DNA of 64,000 bases from the NCBI RefSeq assembly GCF_014648855.1, contig NZ_BMRX01000013.1, forward strand, positions 62,001 to 126,000, given 5' to 3'. Under the pieces are notes generated by a model. The model worked only from the letters and a program-made list of their open reading frames with translations, did not search any database and was not told the DNA's origin. Below, piece by piece: positions 42,171 through 50,491 of the stretch; positions within the stretch are counted from its first letter, which is position 1, and each line of letters opens with the position of its first letter. Source of the DNA: Streptomyces parvulus. Lineage in GTDB: Bacteria; Actinomycetota; Actinomycetes; Streptomycetales; Streptomycetaceae. Position numbers and translations under genes: made by a program.

Positions 42171-42596
42171 ATGGACACCGGGGAACGGCACGGGGCGGAC
42201 GAGGAGTTCACGGAGTTCTGGCGGGAGCGCCGGGTGTGCTTCCTGTCGACGCCGCGCGCGGACGGGAGCCCGCACCTGGTGCCGGTCGGCGTGACGTACG
42301 ACCACGCCACGCGCACCGCTCGGGTCATCACCGGCGGGGGCACCGCCAAGGCGCGCAACGTGCTGCGGGCCGGGTCGGCCGTGGTCGCCGTGGGACAGGT
42401 GGACGGCAGGCGCTGGTCGACGCTGGAGGGCGTCGCGACCGTGCGGGGGGACGCCGCGTCGGTCCGCGACGCGGAGGCCCGGTACGCGGCCCGCTACAAG
42501 CGGCCCCGGGAGAACCCGGAGCGGGTCGTCATCGAGATCGAGGTGCGGCGCTACCTCGGCACGGTGCGGCCCGGTCCGGGGACCACCGGCGGCTGA
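42171..42596 (+). CDS. PPOX-class F420-dependent oxidoreductase
   Basis: At 141 residues from the ATG at 42171, this protein has the split-barrel flavin/F420-binding fold: FLSTPRADGSPHLVPVGV near 24-41, ITGGGTAKARNVLRAG near 55 and VATVRGD near 93. In actinobacteria this group (FDOR-B type) binds F420 and reduces diverse small molecules. An upstream GTG at 42129 lacks a ribosome-binding site. It appears to stand alone. Confidence 0.85.
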   Translation: MDTGERHGADEEFTEFWRERRVCFLSTPRADGSPHLVPVGVTYDHATRTARVITGGGTAKARNVLRAGSAVVAVGQVDGRRWSTLEGVATVRGDAASVRDAEARYAARYKRPRENPERVVIEIEVRRYLGTVRPGPGTTGG

Positions 42597-42608
42597 CGGG
42601 CCGCCGGG

Positions 42609-44702
42609 TCACTTGCTCCCGGCGGGCGTGCGGTCGCCGAGCCGGCTCGGCCACCAGGCCACGGGGCCGATGTCGCGGGCGAGTGCCGGCACCAGCAGGG
42701 AGCGCACCACGAGGGTGTCCAGGAGTACGCCGAAGGCCACGATGAAGGCGATCTGCACCAGGAAGGCCAGCGGGATCACCCCCAGCGCGGCGAAGGTGGC
42801 GGCGAGGACGACACCGGCCGAGGTGATCACGCCGCCGGTGGCGGTCAGACCCCGCAGGATGCCCTCGCGCACCCCGTGCCGCAACGACTCCTGGCGCACC
42901 CGGGACATCAGGAAGATGTTGTAGTCCACGCCCAGGGCGACCAGGAACACGAACCCGTACAGCGGGACGGAGGCGTCCGTGCCGCTGAAGCCGAACACGT
43001 GGGTGAAGACGAGGGCCGAGACGCCCAGGGTGGCCAGGAAGTTCAGCGCCACCGTCGCCACCAGCAGCACCGGCATCAGCAGGGAGCGCAGCAGGGCGAT
43101 CAGGATGACCAGGATGATGGCGAGGACGACGGGCACGATCAGCGTGCGGTCGTGCTCGGCTGTGCGCTGAGTGTCGTACTGCTGGGCGGTGTAGCCGCCG
43201 ACCAGGGCGTTCGCGCCGGGCACCTCGTGGACGGCGGTCCGAAGCCGGGCCACCGCGCTCTTGGCGGCGTCGCTGTCGGCGGGCGCCTGGAGGGTCGCGT
43301 CGACGCGCACCCGCCCGTCGACGATCCTCGGCTCCCCGCCGCCGGGGCGGCCGGACTCGCTGACCGGGGCCGCGGAGGCGACCCCGCGGGTGTCCCGGGC
43401 GGCGGCGAGGACGGGGTCGAGCCGGTCGGCGTCGGCGATGATCACTGCGGGGTTGCCGGAGCCGCCCGGGAAGTGCCGGGCCAGCGTCTGCTGGGCGGAG
43501 ACCGAGGGCGCGTCGTTGACGAAGATCTCGTCGAGCGGCACGCCCCGGGACGTCAGGGTCGGCGCGAAGGCGGCGCAGGCGATCAGCGCGGCGAGCGAGA
43601 TCGCCCAGATGCGGCGGGGCGCCCGGTCCACGAGGGCGGCGATGCGGTGCCACAGCCGGTGCCCGCCCTCGGGGTCGCCGGAGCGCACGGGCTTGGCGGG
43701 CCAGTAGGCGGCGCGGCCCAGCAGCACCAGCACGGCGGGCAGGAAGGTGAGGGTGCTGAGCACCGCGCAGACGATGCCGATGGCGCCGACGGGGCCGAGC
43801 GCGCGGTTGTTGGTGAGGTCGCTGAGCAGCAGGGCCAGCAGGCCGAGGGCGACGGTCGCCGCGCTGGCGACTACGGCGCCCCAGGAGGCCCGCAGCGCGG
43901 CGCGCACCGCCCCGAACCGGTCGGCGTGGTGGGCGAGTTCCTCGCGGAAGCGGGCGGTGAGCAGCAGCGCGTAGTCGGTGGCGGCGCCGATGACCAGGAT
44001 GGAGAGGATGCCCTGGACCTGCCCGTCCACGCGGACGACGCCGCGGTCGGCGAGGGCGTAGACGATCGCGCAGGCCAGGCCGAGGGCGAAGACGGCCCCG
44101 AGGATGATGACCAGGGGCAGCAGGACGCTGCGGTAGACGAGCAGCAGGATCACCAGCACGGTGATCAGGGCGACGCCGAGCAGCAGTCCGTCGATGCCGG
44201 AGAAGGCGTCGGAGAGGTCGGCCTGGGAGGCCGCGGGTCCGGCGAGCCGCGCCTCGGTGCCGGGCACCTTCCCGACGGCGTCCTGGATCTCGGCCAGGGC
44301 GTCGGGCAGCGCCTCGCCGAGGTCGGGCCTGAGCTGGACGACGGCCTGGAGCGCCTCGCCGTCCTCGGAGGGCAGCGCGGGAGACGGGGCCCCCACGACG
44401 CCGGGCCCGCCCTCCACGGAGGCGACCGCCCGGGTGGCCGCCGCCCGCTCGCCGGTGACGGAACCGCCGCCGTCCGCGGTCCACACGACGATCACCGGAA
44501 GCGTCTCGTCCTGCTGGAAGGCCTTCTGGGCGTCGACGACCCGGGTGGACTCGGCGCTGCGCGGCAGGAACGCCGCCTGGTCGTTGGTGGCGACCTCGCC
44601 GAGCTTGCCGGCGTACGGGCCGAGCGCCCCGCCGATGCCGAGCCAGGCCAGGAGGAGGACGACGGGGACGAGCCAGCGGGCGCGTCGGGTGGGGGTGGAC
44701 AT
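42609..44702 (-). CDS. MMPL/RND-family membrane transporter
   Basis: This 697-residue protein has twelve predicted helices in two repeats. Helix 1 is near 11-30, followed by a periplasmic loop to about 165. Helices 2-6 lie at about 170-340 (with GAATDYALLLTARFREEL). Helix 7 is near 365, a second loop reaches about 510, and helices 8-12 end near 685 (ALGVDYNIFLMSRVRQES). The duplicated DY motifs carry the proton-relay residues. Such proteins export lipids, antibiotics or siderophores. It lies downstream of a MarR regulator, with a palindrome between them. Confidence 0.9.
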   Translation of the reverse strand: MSTPTRRARWLVPVVLLLAWLGIGGALGPYAGKLGEVATNDQAAFLPRSAESTRVVDAQKAFQQDETLPVIVVWTADGGGSVTGERAAATRAVASVEGGPGVVGAPSPALPSEDGEALQAVVQLRPDLGEALPDALAEIQDAVGKVPGTEARLAGPAASQADLSDAFSGIDGLLLGVALITVLVILLLVYRSVLLPLVIILGAVFALGLACAIVYALADRGVVRVDGQVQGILSILVIGAATDYALLLTARFREELAHHADRFGAVRAALRASWGAVVASAATVALGLLALLLSDLTNNRALGPVGAIGIVCAVLSTLTFLPAVLVLLGRAAYWPAKPVRSGDPEGGHRLWHRIAALVDRAPRRIWAISLAALIACAAFAPTLTSRGVPLDEIFVNDAPSVSAQQTLARHFPGGSGNPAVIIADADRLDPVLAAARDTRGVASAAPVSESGRPGGGEPRIVDGRVRVDATLQAPADSDAAKSAVARLRTAVHEVPGANALVGGYTAQQYDTQRTAEHDRTLIVPVVLAIILVILIALLRSLLMPVLLVATVALNFLATLGVSALVFTHVFGFSGTDASVPLYGFVFLVALGVDYNIFLMSRVRQESLRHGVREGILRGLTATGGVITSAGVVLAATFAALGVIPLAFLVQIAFIVAFGVLLDTLVVRSLLVPALARDIGPVAWWPSRLGDRTPAGSK

Positions 44703-44762
44703 CGCTCTTCAGGTCTCCTGGTCTCCGGCGGCGGCGAGGAAAGTAGCTCGATCATAAACAAT

Positions 44763-44775
44763 CTCAATGATTGAG
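44763..44775. promoter_or_regulatory. Operator-like palindrome before the MMPL transporter gene
   Basis: CTCAATGATTGAG is a perfect 5-3-5 palindrome in an A+T-rich stretch. On the minus strand it overlaps a possible TTGAGA -35 element, with TACTTT 16 bases on. It is a plausible binding site for the neighbouring MarR regulator. Confidence 0.5.
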
Positions 44776-44867
44776 TTACTTGGGGCCTCGTGACACACCG
44801 TCTTCTGCCCCGCCCCGTCCCCCGGATGCGGCGGACGGCCCCCTGATTCAGCCCTCTTCAGCCCCCT

Positions 44868-45371
44868 TCAGCCCTCCTCGGAGCGCAGGCCCAGTTCGCG
44901 GTTCATCGCCGCCAGGAACCGCACCACGACCGCCAGCTCGTGCTCGTCGAAGCGCTCGCGGGCGGACGCGGCGGCCTCGGCCAGCGGCTTGAAGTACGTC
45001 CGGGCCGCCGCCCGCGCGTCGGGCACGTAGTGCAGATGGACGACCCGCCGGTCGGCGCTCTCCCGGACCCGGCGCACGTGGCCGGCGCGCTCCAGCCGGT
45101 CCACGCAGGCGGTGACCGCGCCCGAGGTGAGCCCGAGGTGTTCGCGCAGCCGGCCCGGTGTCATGGGCTCGGGCGAGTCCAGGATCGCCGCCAGCGCCTG
45201 CACGTCGGTGGCGTGCAGGCCCTGGGTCGCGGCGAAGCCGTGCACGAGCCGGTTGATCTCGCCGTTCATCCGCCTCAGGTGGGAGGCGAGGACGTGCAGG
45301 TCGCCCGCCTCGGGACCGGCCCCGGTCCCCCGTTCGTGCGCGTGCTGCCCGCGCTGGTTCGCTGTCGCCAC
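44868..45371 (-). CDS. MarR-family transcriptional regulator
   Basis: This is a 167-residue winged-helix protein: HVLASHLRRMNGEINRLVHG near 25-44, HATDVQALAAIL near 52, recognition region TPGRLREHLGLTSGAVTACVDRLE near 70-94 and wing VRRVRESADRRVVHLHY near 100. The GTG at 45371 has no Shine-Dalgarno, but TATACG ends eight bases before it, so a leaderless transcript is likely. It lies upstream of the MMPL exporter on the same strand, the usual arrangement for a repressor of its neighbour. Confidence 0.87.
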   Translation of the reverse strand: MATANQRGQHAHERGTGAGPEAGDLHVLASHLRRMNGEINRLVHGFAATQGLHATDVQALAAILDSPEPMTPGRLREHLGLTSGAVTACVDRLERAGHVRRVRESADRRVVHLHYVPDARAAARTYFKPLAEAAASARERFDEHELAVVVRFLAAMNRELGLRSEEG

Positions 45372-45474
45372 GCGATCAGCGTATAGAAGGGTCAACCTGG
45401 GCCCCCGCGCATCCATGACCGGGCGCGCGCGGGAAGTGATCACGTGACGACTGTCCCGTGAGAGACGGAGCCCC

Positions 45475-47013
45475 ATGAGTCCAGAACACGACCGCACGAG
45501 CGGCGAAGGCCCGAGCGAGGCCGGCGGGACGGGTCTGCGCTGTCTCGTCACCGGTGCCACCGGGTACGTCGGCGGCCGGCTCGTGCCGGAGCTGCTGGCC
45601 GCCGGCCACCGGGTGCGCTGCCTGGCCCGTTCCCCGGAGAAGCTGCGCGACCACCCGTGGGCCGGCGAGGCCGAGGTGGTGCGCGGCGACGTGCTGGACG
45701 CCGACTCGGTGTCCCGGGCGATGGAGGGGGTCGACGTCGCCTACTACCTGGTACACGCGCTCGGCAGCGGCGACGACTTCGAGGCGACGGACCGGCGGGC
45801 GGCCCGCACCTTCGCCGAGCGGGCGGAGGCGGCCGGGGTCCGGCGCATCGTCTACCTCGGCGGGCTGACCCCGTCGGACGTGCCGGAACGGGAACTCTCC
45901 CCGCACCTGCGCTCCCGTGCCGAGGTCGGCCGCATCCTCCTCGCCTCCGGGGTGCCCACGACGGTGCTGCGCGCCGCGATCGTCATCGGTTCCGGGTCGG
46001 CCTCCTTCGAGATGCTGCGCTACCTGACCGAACGACTGCCGGTCATGGTCACGCCCAGCTGGGTGCACACCCGCATCCAGCCGATCGCCGTCCGGGACGT
46101 GCTGCGCGCGCTGGTCGGCAGCGCGACGATGCCGGCCGAGGTGTCCCGCGCCTTCGACGTGGGCGGTCCCGACGTCCTGACCTACCGCGAGATGATGGTC
46201 CGCTACGCCGAGGTCGCCCAGCTGCCCAAGCGGCTGATCCTCTCGGTGCCGATGCTGTCACCGGGCCTGTCCAGCCACTGGGTCGGCCTCATCACGCCGG
46301 TCCCCGCCTCGATCGCCCGCCCGCTCACCGAGTCGCTGCGGCACGAGGTGGTGTGCCGGGAGAACGACATCCTGAAGTACGTGCCCGCGCCGCCGGGTTA
46401 TCCGCTCGGCTTCGACGGCGCGCTGCGGCTGGCCCTGCAACGCGTGCGGGACGCGCAGGTCACCACGCGCTGGTCGTCGGCGTCGGTGCCCGGGGCGCCC
46501 AGCGACCCGCTGCCCACCGACCCGGACTGGGCGGGCGGCAGCCTCTACACCGACCACCGCACGCTGACCGTCGACGCCTCGCCCGCCGCGCTGTGGCGGG
46601 TCATCGAGGGGATCGGCGGCGACAACGGCTGGTACTCGTTCCCGCTGGCCTGGGCGGTGCGGGGCTGGCTCGACCGGCTGGTCGGCGGGGTGGGGCTGCG
46701 CCGCGGCCGCCGGGACGCCGCCCGGCTGCGGGCGGGCGACTCGCTCGACTTCTGGCGGGTGGAGGAGATCGTCCCGGGCCGGCTGCTGCGGCTGCGCGCG
46801 GAGATGCGGCTGCCGGGCCTTGCCTGGCTGGAGATGTACGCCGACACCGACGACGCCGGGCGGACGCGGTACCGGCAGCGGGCGCTGTTCCACCCCCGCG
46901 GGCTGGCCGGACACGCCTACTGGTGGAGCGTGTGGGCCTTCCACGCCGCGGTGTTCGGCGGGATGGCCCGCAACATCGCCCGGGCCGCGGCCCGGGACAC
47001 GTCCGCCCCATGA
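45475..47013 (+). CDS. NAD(P)-binding SDR protein fused to DUF2867
   Basis: This is a 512-residue two-domain protein. Residues about 20-320 form an atypical extended SDR with GATGYVGG near 25-32 and VYLGGLTPS near 128. Residues about 350-505 form a DUF2867 domain (DNGWYSFPLAWAVRGWLD, DFWRVEEIVPGRLLRLRAEM, YRQRALFHPRGL). The reaction is unknown. It is followed by a photolyase gene on the same strand 61 bases on. The two are probably co-transcribed, which hints at a light- or redox-related role. Confidence 0.87.
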   Translation: MSPEHDRTSGEGPSEAGGTGLRCLVTGATGYVGGRLVPELLAAGHRVRCLARSPEKLRDHPWAGEAEVVRGDVLDADSVSRAMEGVDVAYYLVHALGSGDDFEATDRRAARTFAERAEAAGVRRIVYLGGLTPSDVPERELSPHLRSRAEVGRILLASGVPTTVLRAAIVIGSGSASFEMLRYLTERLPVMVTPSWVHTRIQPIAVRDVLRALVGSATMPAEVSRAFDVGGPDVLTYREMMVRYAEVAQLPKRLILSVPMLSPGLSSHWVGLITPVPASIARPLTESLRHEVVCRENDILKYVPAPPGYPLGFDGALRLALQRVRDAQVTTRWSSASVPGAPSDPLPTDPDWAGGSLYTDHRTLTVDASPAALWRVIEGIGGDNGWYSFPLAWAVRGWLDRLVGGVGLRRGRRDAARLRAGDSLDFWRVEEIVPGRLLRLRAEMRLPGLAWLEMYADTDDAGRTRYRQRALFHPRGLAGHAYWWSVWAFHAAVFGGMARNIARAAARDTSAP

Positions 47014-47074
47014 GAGCCGTGCGCCGCGGATCCGCGCCCGGCGCCGCGGCCCGATCCCCCCACCGAGGAGCGTC

Positions 47075-48451
47075 ATGACCACGTCGGTCGTCCTGTTCAC
47101 CCGCGACCTGCGGCTGCACGACCATCCGCCGCTGCGTGCCGCCCTGGACGGATCGGACGCCGTGGTGCCGCTGTTCGTCCGGGACCGTGCCGTCGACGCG
47201 GCCGGGTTCGCGGCACCCAACCGGCTGGCGTTCCTCGCCGACTGCCTGCACGACCTGGACGCGGGGCTGCGGGAGCGGGGCGGGCACCTCGTCGTGCGCT
47301 CCGGCGACCTGGTCGACCAGGTGTGCGCGGTGGCCGCCGAGGCGGAGGCCGACGAGGTGCACATGGCGTCCGACGTCAGCGGGCACGCCCACCGGCGCGA
47401 GGAGCGGCTCCGGGACGCCCTCGGGGCCGGGGGCCGGCGGCTGCACGTCCACGACGCGGTGACGACCGTGCTGGCGCCGGGGGCCGTCACCCCGGCCTCC
47501 TCCGACCACTTCGCGGTCTTCACGCCGTACCACCGCCGCTGGAGCGAGTGCTCCGTGCGCGAGGCGCTCGCCGCGCCGCGCAAGGTCCGGGTCCCGGACG
47601 GCGTCGGCTCGGAGCCGCTGCCGCGCCGCAGCGACCTCACGGGTCTGTCCCCGGGACTGGCGGCCGGCGGCGAACGGGAGGCCAGGAAGCGTCTGACGGC
47701 CTGGCTGCGCGACGGCATCACCGGCTACGCCGACCGGCACGACGACCTGGCCGGCGACGACACCTCGCGGCTCTCCCCGCACCTGCACTTCGGCGCCCTC
47801 TCCCCCGTCGAGCTGGTGCACCGCGCCCGCGCCAAGGGCGGCGCCGGCGCCGAGGCGTTCGTACGGCAGGTCGCCTGGCGGGACTTCCACGCCCAGGTGC
47901 TGTCCGCGCGGCCGCGGGCCTCGACGGCCGACTACCGCACCCGGCACGACCGCTGGCGCACCGGTGCGCGCGCCGACGAGGACATCGCCGCGTGGAAGGA
48001 GGGGCGTACGGGCTACCCGATCGTCGACGCGGCCATGCGGCAGCTGCGGCACGAGGGCTGGATGCACAACCGGGCCCGCCTGCTGACCGCCAGTTTCCTC
48101 ACCAAGACCCTCTACGTGGACTGGCGGGTGGGCGCCCGGCACTTCCTCGACCTGCTCGTGGACGGCGACGTGGCCAACAACCAGATGAACTGGCAGTGGG
48201 CCGCCGGCACCGGCACGGACACCCGCCCGCACCGCGTCCTCAACCCGCTCACCCAGGCGCGGCGCTTCGACCCCGACGGTGCCTACGTCCGGCGCTGGGT
48301 GCCCGAACTGGCCGGTCTGGAGGGGCGGTACGTGCACGAGCCGTGGCGGCTGACGGGCCGGGAGCGGGCGGAGTACGACGCCTATCCGGACCCGGTGGTC
48401 GACCTCGGCGAGGGACTGGACCGCTTCAAGCGGGCCCGCGGACGCGAGTGA
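47075..48451 (+). CDS. phr: Deoxyribodipyrimidine photolyase
   Basis: This 458-residue protein begins at an ATG with GAGGAG four bases ahead. The N-terminal antenna-binding domain (about 1-130, starting SVVLFTRDLRLHDHPPL) and the C-terminal FAD domain (about 190-455) are complete. FAD and DNA-contact motifs include SPHLHFGALSP near 230, VAWRDFHAQ near 265, GYPIVDAAMRQL near 313 and NNQMNWQWAAGTGTD near 370. It repairs UV-induced cyclobutane dimers with blue light. Streptomyces enzymes usually carry 8-HDF/F420-type antennae, which is known of the group and not visible here. Confidence 0.93.
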   Translation: MTTSVVLFTRDLRLHDHPPLRAALDGSDAVVPLFVRDRAVDAAGFAAPNRLAFLADCLHDLDAGLRERGGHLVVRSGDLVDQVCAVAAEAEADEVHMASDVSGHAHRREERLRDALGAGGRRLHVHDAVTTVLAPGAVTPASSDHFAVFTPYHRRWSECSVREALAAPRKVRVPDGVGSEPLPRRSDLTGLSPGLAAGGEREARKRLTAWLRDGITGYADRHDDLAGDDTSRLSPHLHFGALSPVELVHRARAKGGAGAEAFVRQVAWRDFHAQVLSARPRASTADYRTRHDRWRTGARADEDIAAWKEGRTGYPIVDAAMRQLRHEGWMHNRARLLTASFLTKTLYVDWRVGARHFLDLLVDGDVANNQMNWQWAAGTGTDTRPHRVLNPLTQARRFDPDGAYVRRWVPELAGLEGRYVHEPWRLTGRERAEYDAYPDPVVDLGEGLDRFKRARGRE

Positions 48452-48482
48452 GGGCCGGCCCCTCCCGGCCCGGCGGCGGCCG

Positions 48483-48908
48483 TCAGCCGGCGGCGCCGCC
48501 GGAGGTGGGGTCCGGGTGGTCCCGGGTGCGGCGGGCCTCCTTCAGCTCGGCCTCGTAGAGGTGGCCGCGGCCCTCGGCGAGCCGCTCCACGGCCTCCCGC
48601 TCCAGGTCCCGGAACGGCTCGTAGTACGTGCGGTCGTACGCCTCCACGACCTGGAACGTCCAGTGGCCGGGGATGACGTCGCGGCCCACGATCTCCCGGC
48701 GGACCCGCTCCGCCCACTCCGGGTGCCCGGCCTCGCGCAGCAGTTCCACGGCGCGGTCCAGCTCGAAGTCGGCGGACCCGGTCAGCTGGTGGAAGGCGTA
48801 CAGGTGCCCGCGGGCGCACTCGGTCGTCTCCAGGGCCTTGGACAGCGAGCCCAGGGCCTCCACGGTCTCGTCGCTGACCCCCTCGGGGCGGCGGTGCGGG
48901 TCTGCCAT
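48483..48908 (-). CDS. Conserved actinobacterial protein of unknown function
   Basis: This 141-residue soluble, acidic, helical protein contains ETTECARGHLYAFHQLTGSADFE near 27-50, VIPGHWTFQVVEAYD near 76 and YYEPFRDLEREAVERL near 94. I know similar proteins from Streptomyces, annotated only as hypothetical. The ATG at 48908 follows AAGGAGA. It is the last of three small genes on the minus strand (with those at 48946 and 49287) that look like a stress or DNA-associated set. Confidence 0.7.
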   Translation of the reverse strand: MADPHRRPEGVSDETVEALGSLSKALETTECARGHLYAFHQLTGSADFELDRAVELLREAGHPEWAERVRREIVGRDVIPGHWTFQVVEAYDRTYYEPFRDLEREAVERLAEGRGHLYEAELKEARRTRDHPDPTSGGAAG

Positions 48909-48945
48909 GGGGTCCGTCTCCTTCGTGCGGGCGCCGCGGGCGCGG

Positions 48946-49278
48946 TCAGGCGAGGGGGTCGTGGCCCCAGTTCATGAGCGAGTGGCGCCACCGGGAGTCC
49001 TCGACGTCGCCGGACGGGCGCTGGGCCAGGTGCCGGCGGACGTAGCCGACGACCTTGCGCATGTGCTCGTAGTCGTCGTCCGACAGGTCGCCCTTGCCGG
49101 TCCGCTGGATCCGTACGATGCGGCGGCCGGAGGCGTGCCCGGTGGACTCGCCCCCGTCCTGGTGGTGGCCTGCGTCCCGGGACTCGTCGGTGTCCAGCCA
49201 CGCCTCCAGGTCGGCCGGCGCCATGTTCACCACCTCCCGGAAGCCGTCCCAGGTCTCCTGCCGCTCGTCGCCGTCCAT
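48946..49278 (-). CDS. DUF3140 family protein
   Basis: This 110-residue protein has FREVVNMAPADLEAWLDTDES near 13-33, GRRIVRIQRTGKGDLSDDDYEHMRKVVGYVRRHLAQRP near 51-88 and a final SRWRHSLMNWGHDP. This matches DUF3140, whose fungal and bacterial members are thought to bind DNA through the basic segment; the role is not established. Eight bases separate it from the upstream DUF2945 gene. Confidence 0.8.
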   Translation of the reverse strand: MDGDERQETWDGFREVVNMAPADLEAWLDTDESRDAGHHQDGGESTGHASGRRIVRIQRTGKGDLSDDDYEHMRKVVGYVRRHLAQRPSGDVEDSRWRHSLMNWGHDPLA

Positions 49279-49286
49279 GTGCCGCC

Positions 49287-49517
49287 TCACTTCTTCTTCT
49301 TGAGCGCGGACGGCTTGTGCACCGCCGACCCGCCCGACTTCTCGCTGCGGACCTTGTACTGCGGGTCGTCCGGGGAGGCGTCCACCGTGCGGCCGCCGGC
49401 CTCGGTGCGCCGGGTGATCTTCTTCTCCACCTCGCCCTCGGCCCGGGAGCCGTGGCTGCTCCAGGTGACCTTGTCGCCCTTCTCCAGGTCGCCGCCCTTG
49501 CGTCGGTTCCTCGCCAT
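49287..49517 (-). CDS. DUF2945 (hypervirulence-associated TUDOR-like) protein
   Basis: This is a 76-residue basic protein with GDKVTWSSHGSRAEGEVEKKI near 14-34, DPQYKVRSEKSGGSAVHKPSAL near 51 and a lysine-rich end. It is a small SH3/TUDOR-like barrel of the DUF2945 family, often found beside DUF3140 proteins as here. The ATG at 49517 follows GAAGGAGC. The function is unknown. Confidence 0.82.
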   Translation of the reverse strand: MARNRRKGGDLEKGDKVTWSSHGSRAEGEVEKKITRRTEAGGRTVDASPDDPQYKVRSEKSGGSAVHKPSALKKKK

Positions 49518-49660
49518 CGCGCCGCTCCTTCGAGTGCAGGCCCCCGCCACTTCCCACCTGGGTGCCCAGCCGGGGGCCGGCCACTCCGCGCGGGACCCGA
49601 TCGGCGGCACAACTATCCTGGTCGCGGCCCAGGCACCGCCGTCGTTCCAGGAGCAGCCCG

Positions 49661-50461
49661 TTGAACACCAGCACCGCGACCCCGGACAGCTACTACGAGC
49701 GGATCGACGAGCACCGCTACAAGCCCACCCCGCACGCCGGCGGGGCGTGGAGCACGGACGAGCAGCACTTCAGCCCGCTGGGCGGCCTGATCGTGCACGC
49801 CGTCGACCGCCATCTGGCGGGGCGGGAGGGCGCGGCCATGTCGCTGAGCCGGATCAGCTTCGACATCCTGGGCCGTCCGGCGCTGGACGAGTGCGAGATC
49901 CGGGTGGAGACCGTCCGCCCCGGACGCACCATAGAACTGGTCGAGGCGACCGTGCTCATCGCGGGCCGGTCCGTGACCCGGGCCAGGGCCTGGCTGCTGG
50001 CCGACGTCGACACGAGCGCCGTGGCGGGCGGCGGCGCGGACCGGCTCGCCGCCCCGGACACCCTCGCCTCCTGGCCCCTGGACACCGAGTGGCCGGGCGG
50101 GTACATCGCCTCCGTGGACGTACGTCCGGTCGGCACGCCCCGGCCCGGCCGGACCACCGCCTGGGTCTCCACCGGCCTCGACCTGGTCGCCGGGGAGGCG
50201 GCGAGCCCGCTGGCCTCGTACGTCACCCTCGTGGACACCGCCAACGGCATCGCCGTGCGGCAGCCCCCGACGGAGTGGATGTTCCCGAACGTCGACCTCA
50301 CCCTGCACCTGCACCGCGCGCCGCGCGGCCGGTGGACGGGCCTGGACACGACCGTCGTCTTCGGCCCGACCGGGCAGGGCGTCACCAGCACGGTGCTGCA
50401 CGACGTGGACGGACCCGTGGGGCACGCTCAGCAGATGCTGACCGTCCGCCCCCTGGGCTGA
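49661..50461 (+). CDS. Acyl-CoA thioesterase-like (double hot-dog) protein
   Basis: At 266 residues from a TTG at 49661 with GGAG eight bases ahead, this shows two hot-dog halves. The first is around FSPLGGLIVHAVDRHLAGRE and ISFDILGRPALDECEIRVETVRPGRTIELVEATV. The second is around FPNVDLTLHLHRAPRGRWTGLDT and VHDVDGPVGHAQQML. This is the TesB-like thioesterase arrangement, hydrolysing acyl-CoA esters. The substrate is unknown. No clear operon partner. Confidence 0.8.
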   Translation: MNTSTATPDSYYERIDEHRYKPTPHAGGAWSTDEQHFSPLGGLIVHAVDRHLAGREGAAMSLSRISFDILGRPALDECEIRVETVRPGRTIELVEATVLIAGRSVTRARAWLLADVDTSAVAGGGADRLAAPDTLASWPLDTEWPGGYIASVDVRPVGTPRPGRTTAWVSTGLDLVAGEAASPLASYVTLVDTANGIAVRQPPTEWMFPNVDLTLHLHRAPRGRWTGLDTTVVFGPTGQGVTSTVLHDVDGPVGHAQQMLTVRPLG

Positions 50462-50491
50462 CCCCGCGGGGTCCGGGCCGGCGGGCGACGC

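Noticed and set aside
42876..44774. A 632-codon open frame antisense to the MMPL gene
   Set aside because: Its composition (Gly/Asp/Gln-rich, no motifs) shows it is the mirror of the transporter gene.
45436..45447. Overlapping GTGATCAC and TCACGTGA palindromes before the SDR-DUF2867 gene
   Set aside because: Short palindromes of this size are expected by chance and no regulator assignment is possible.
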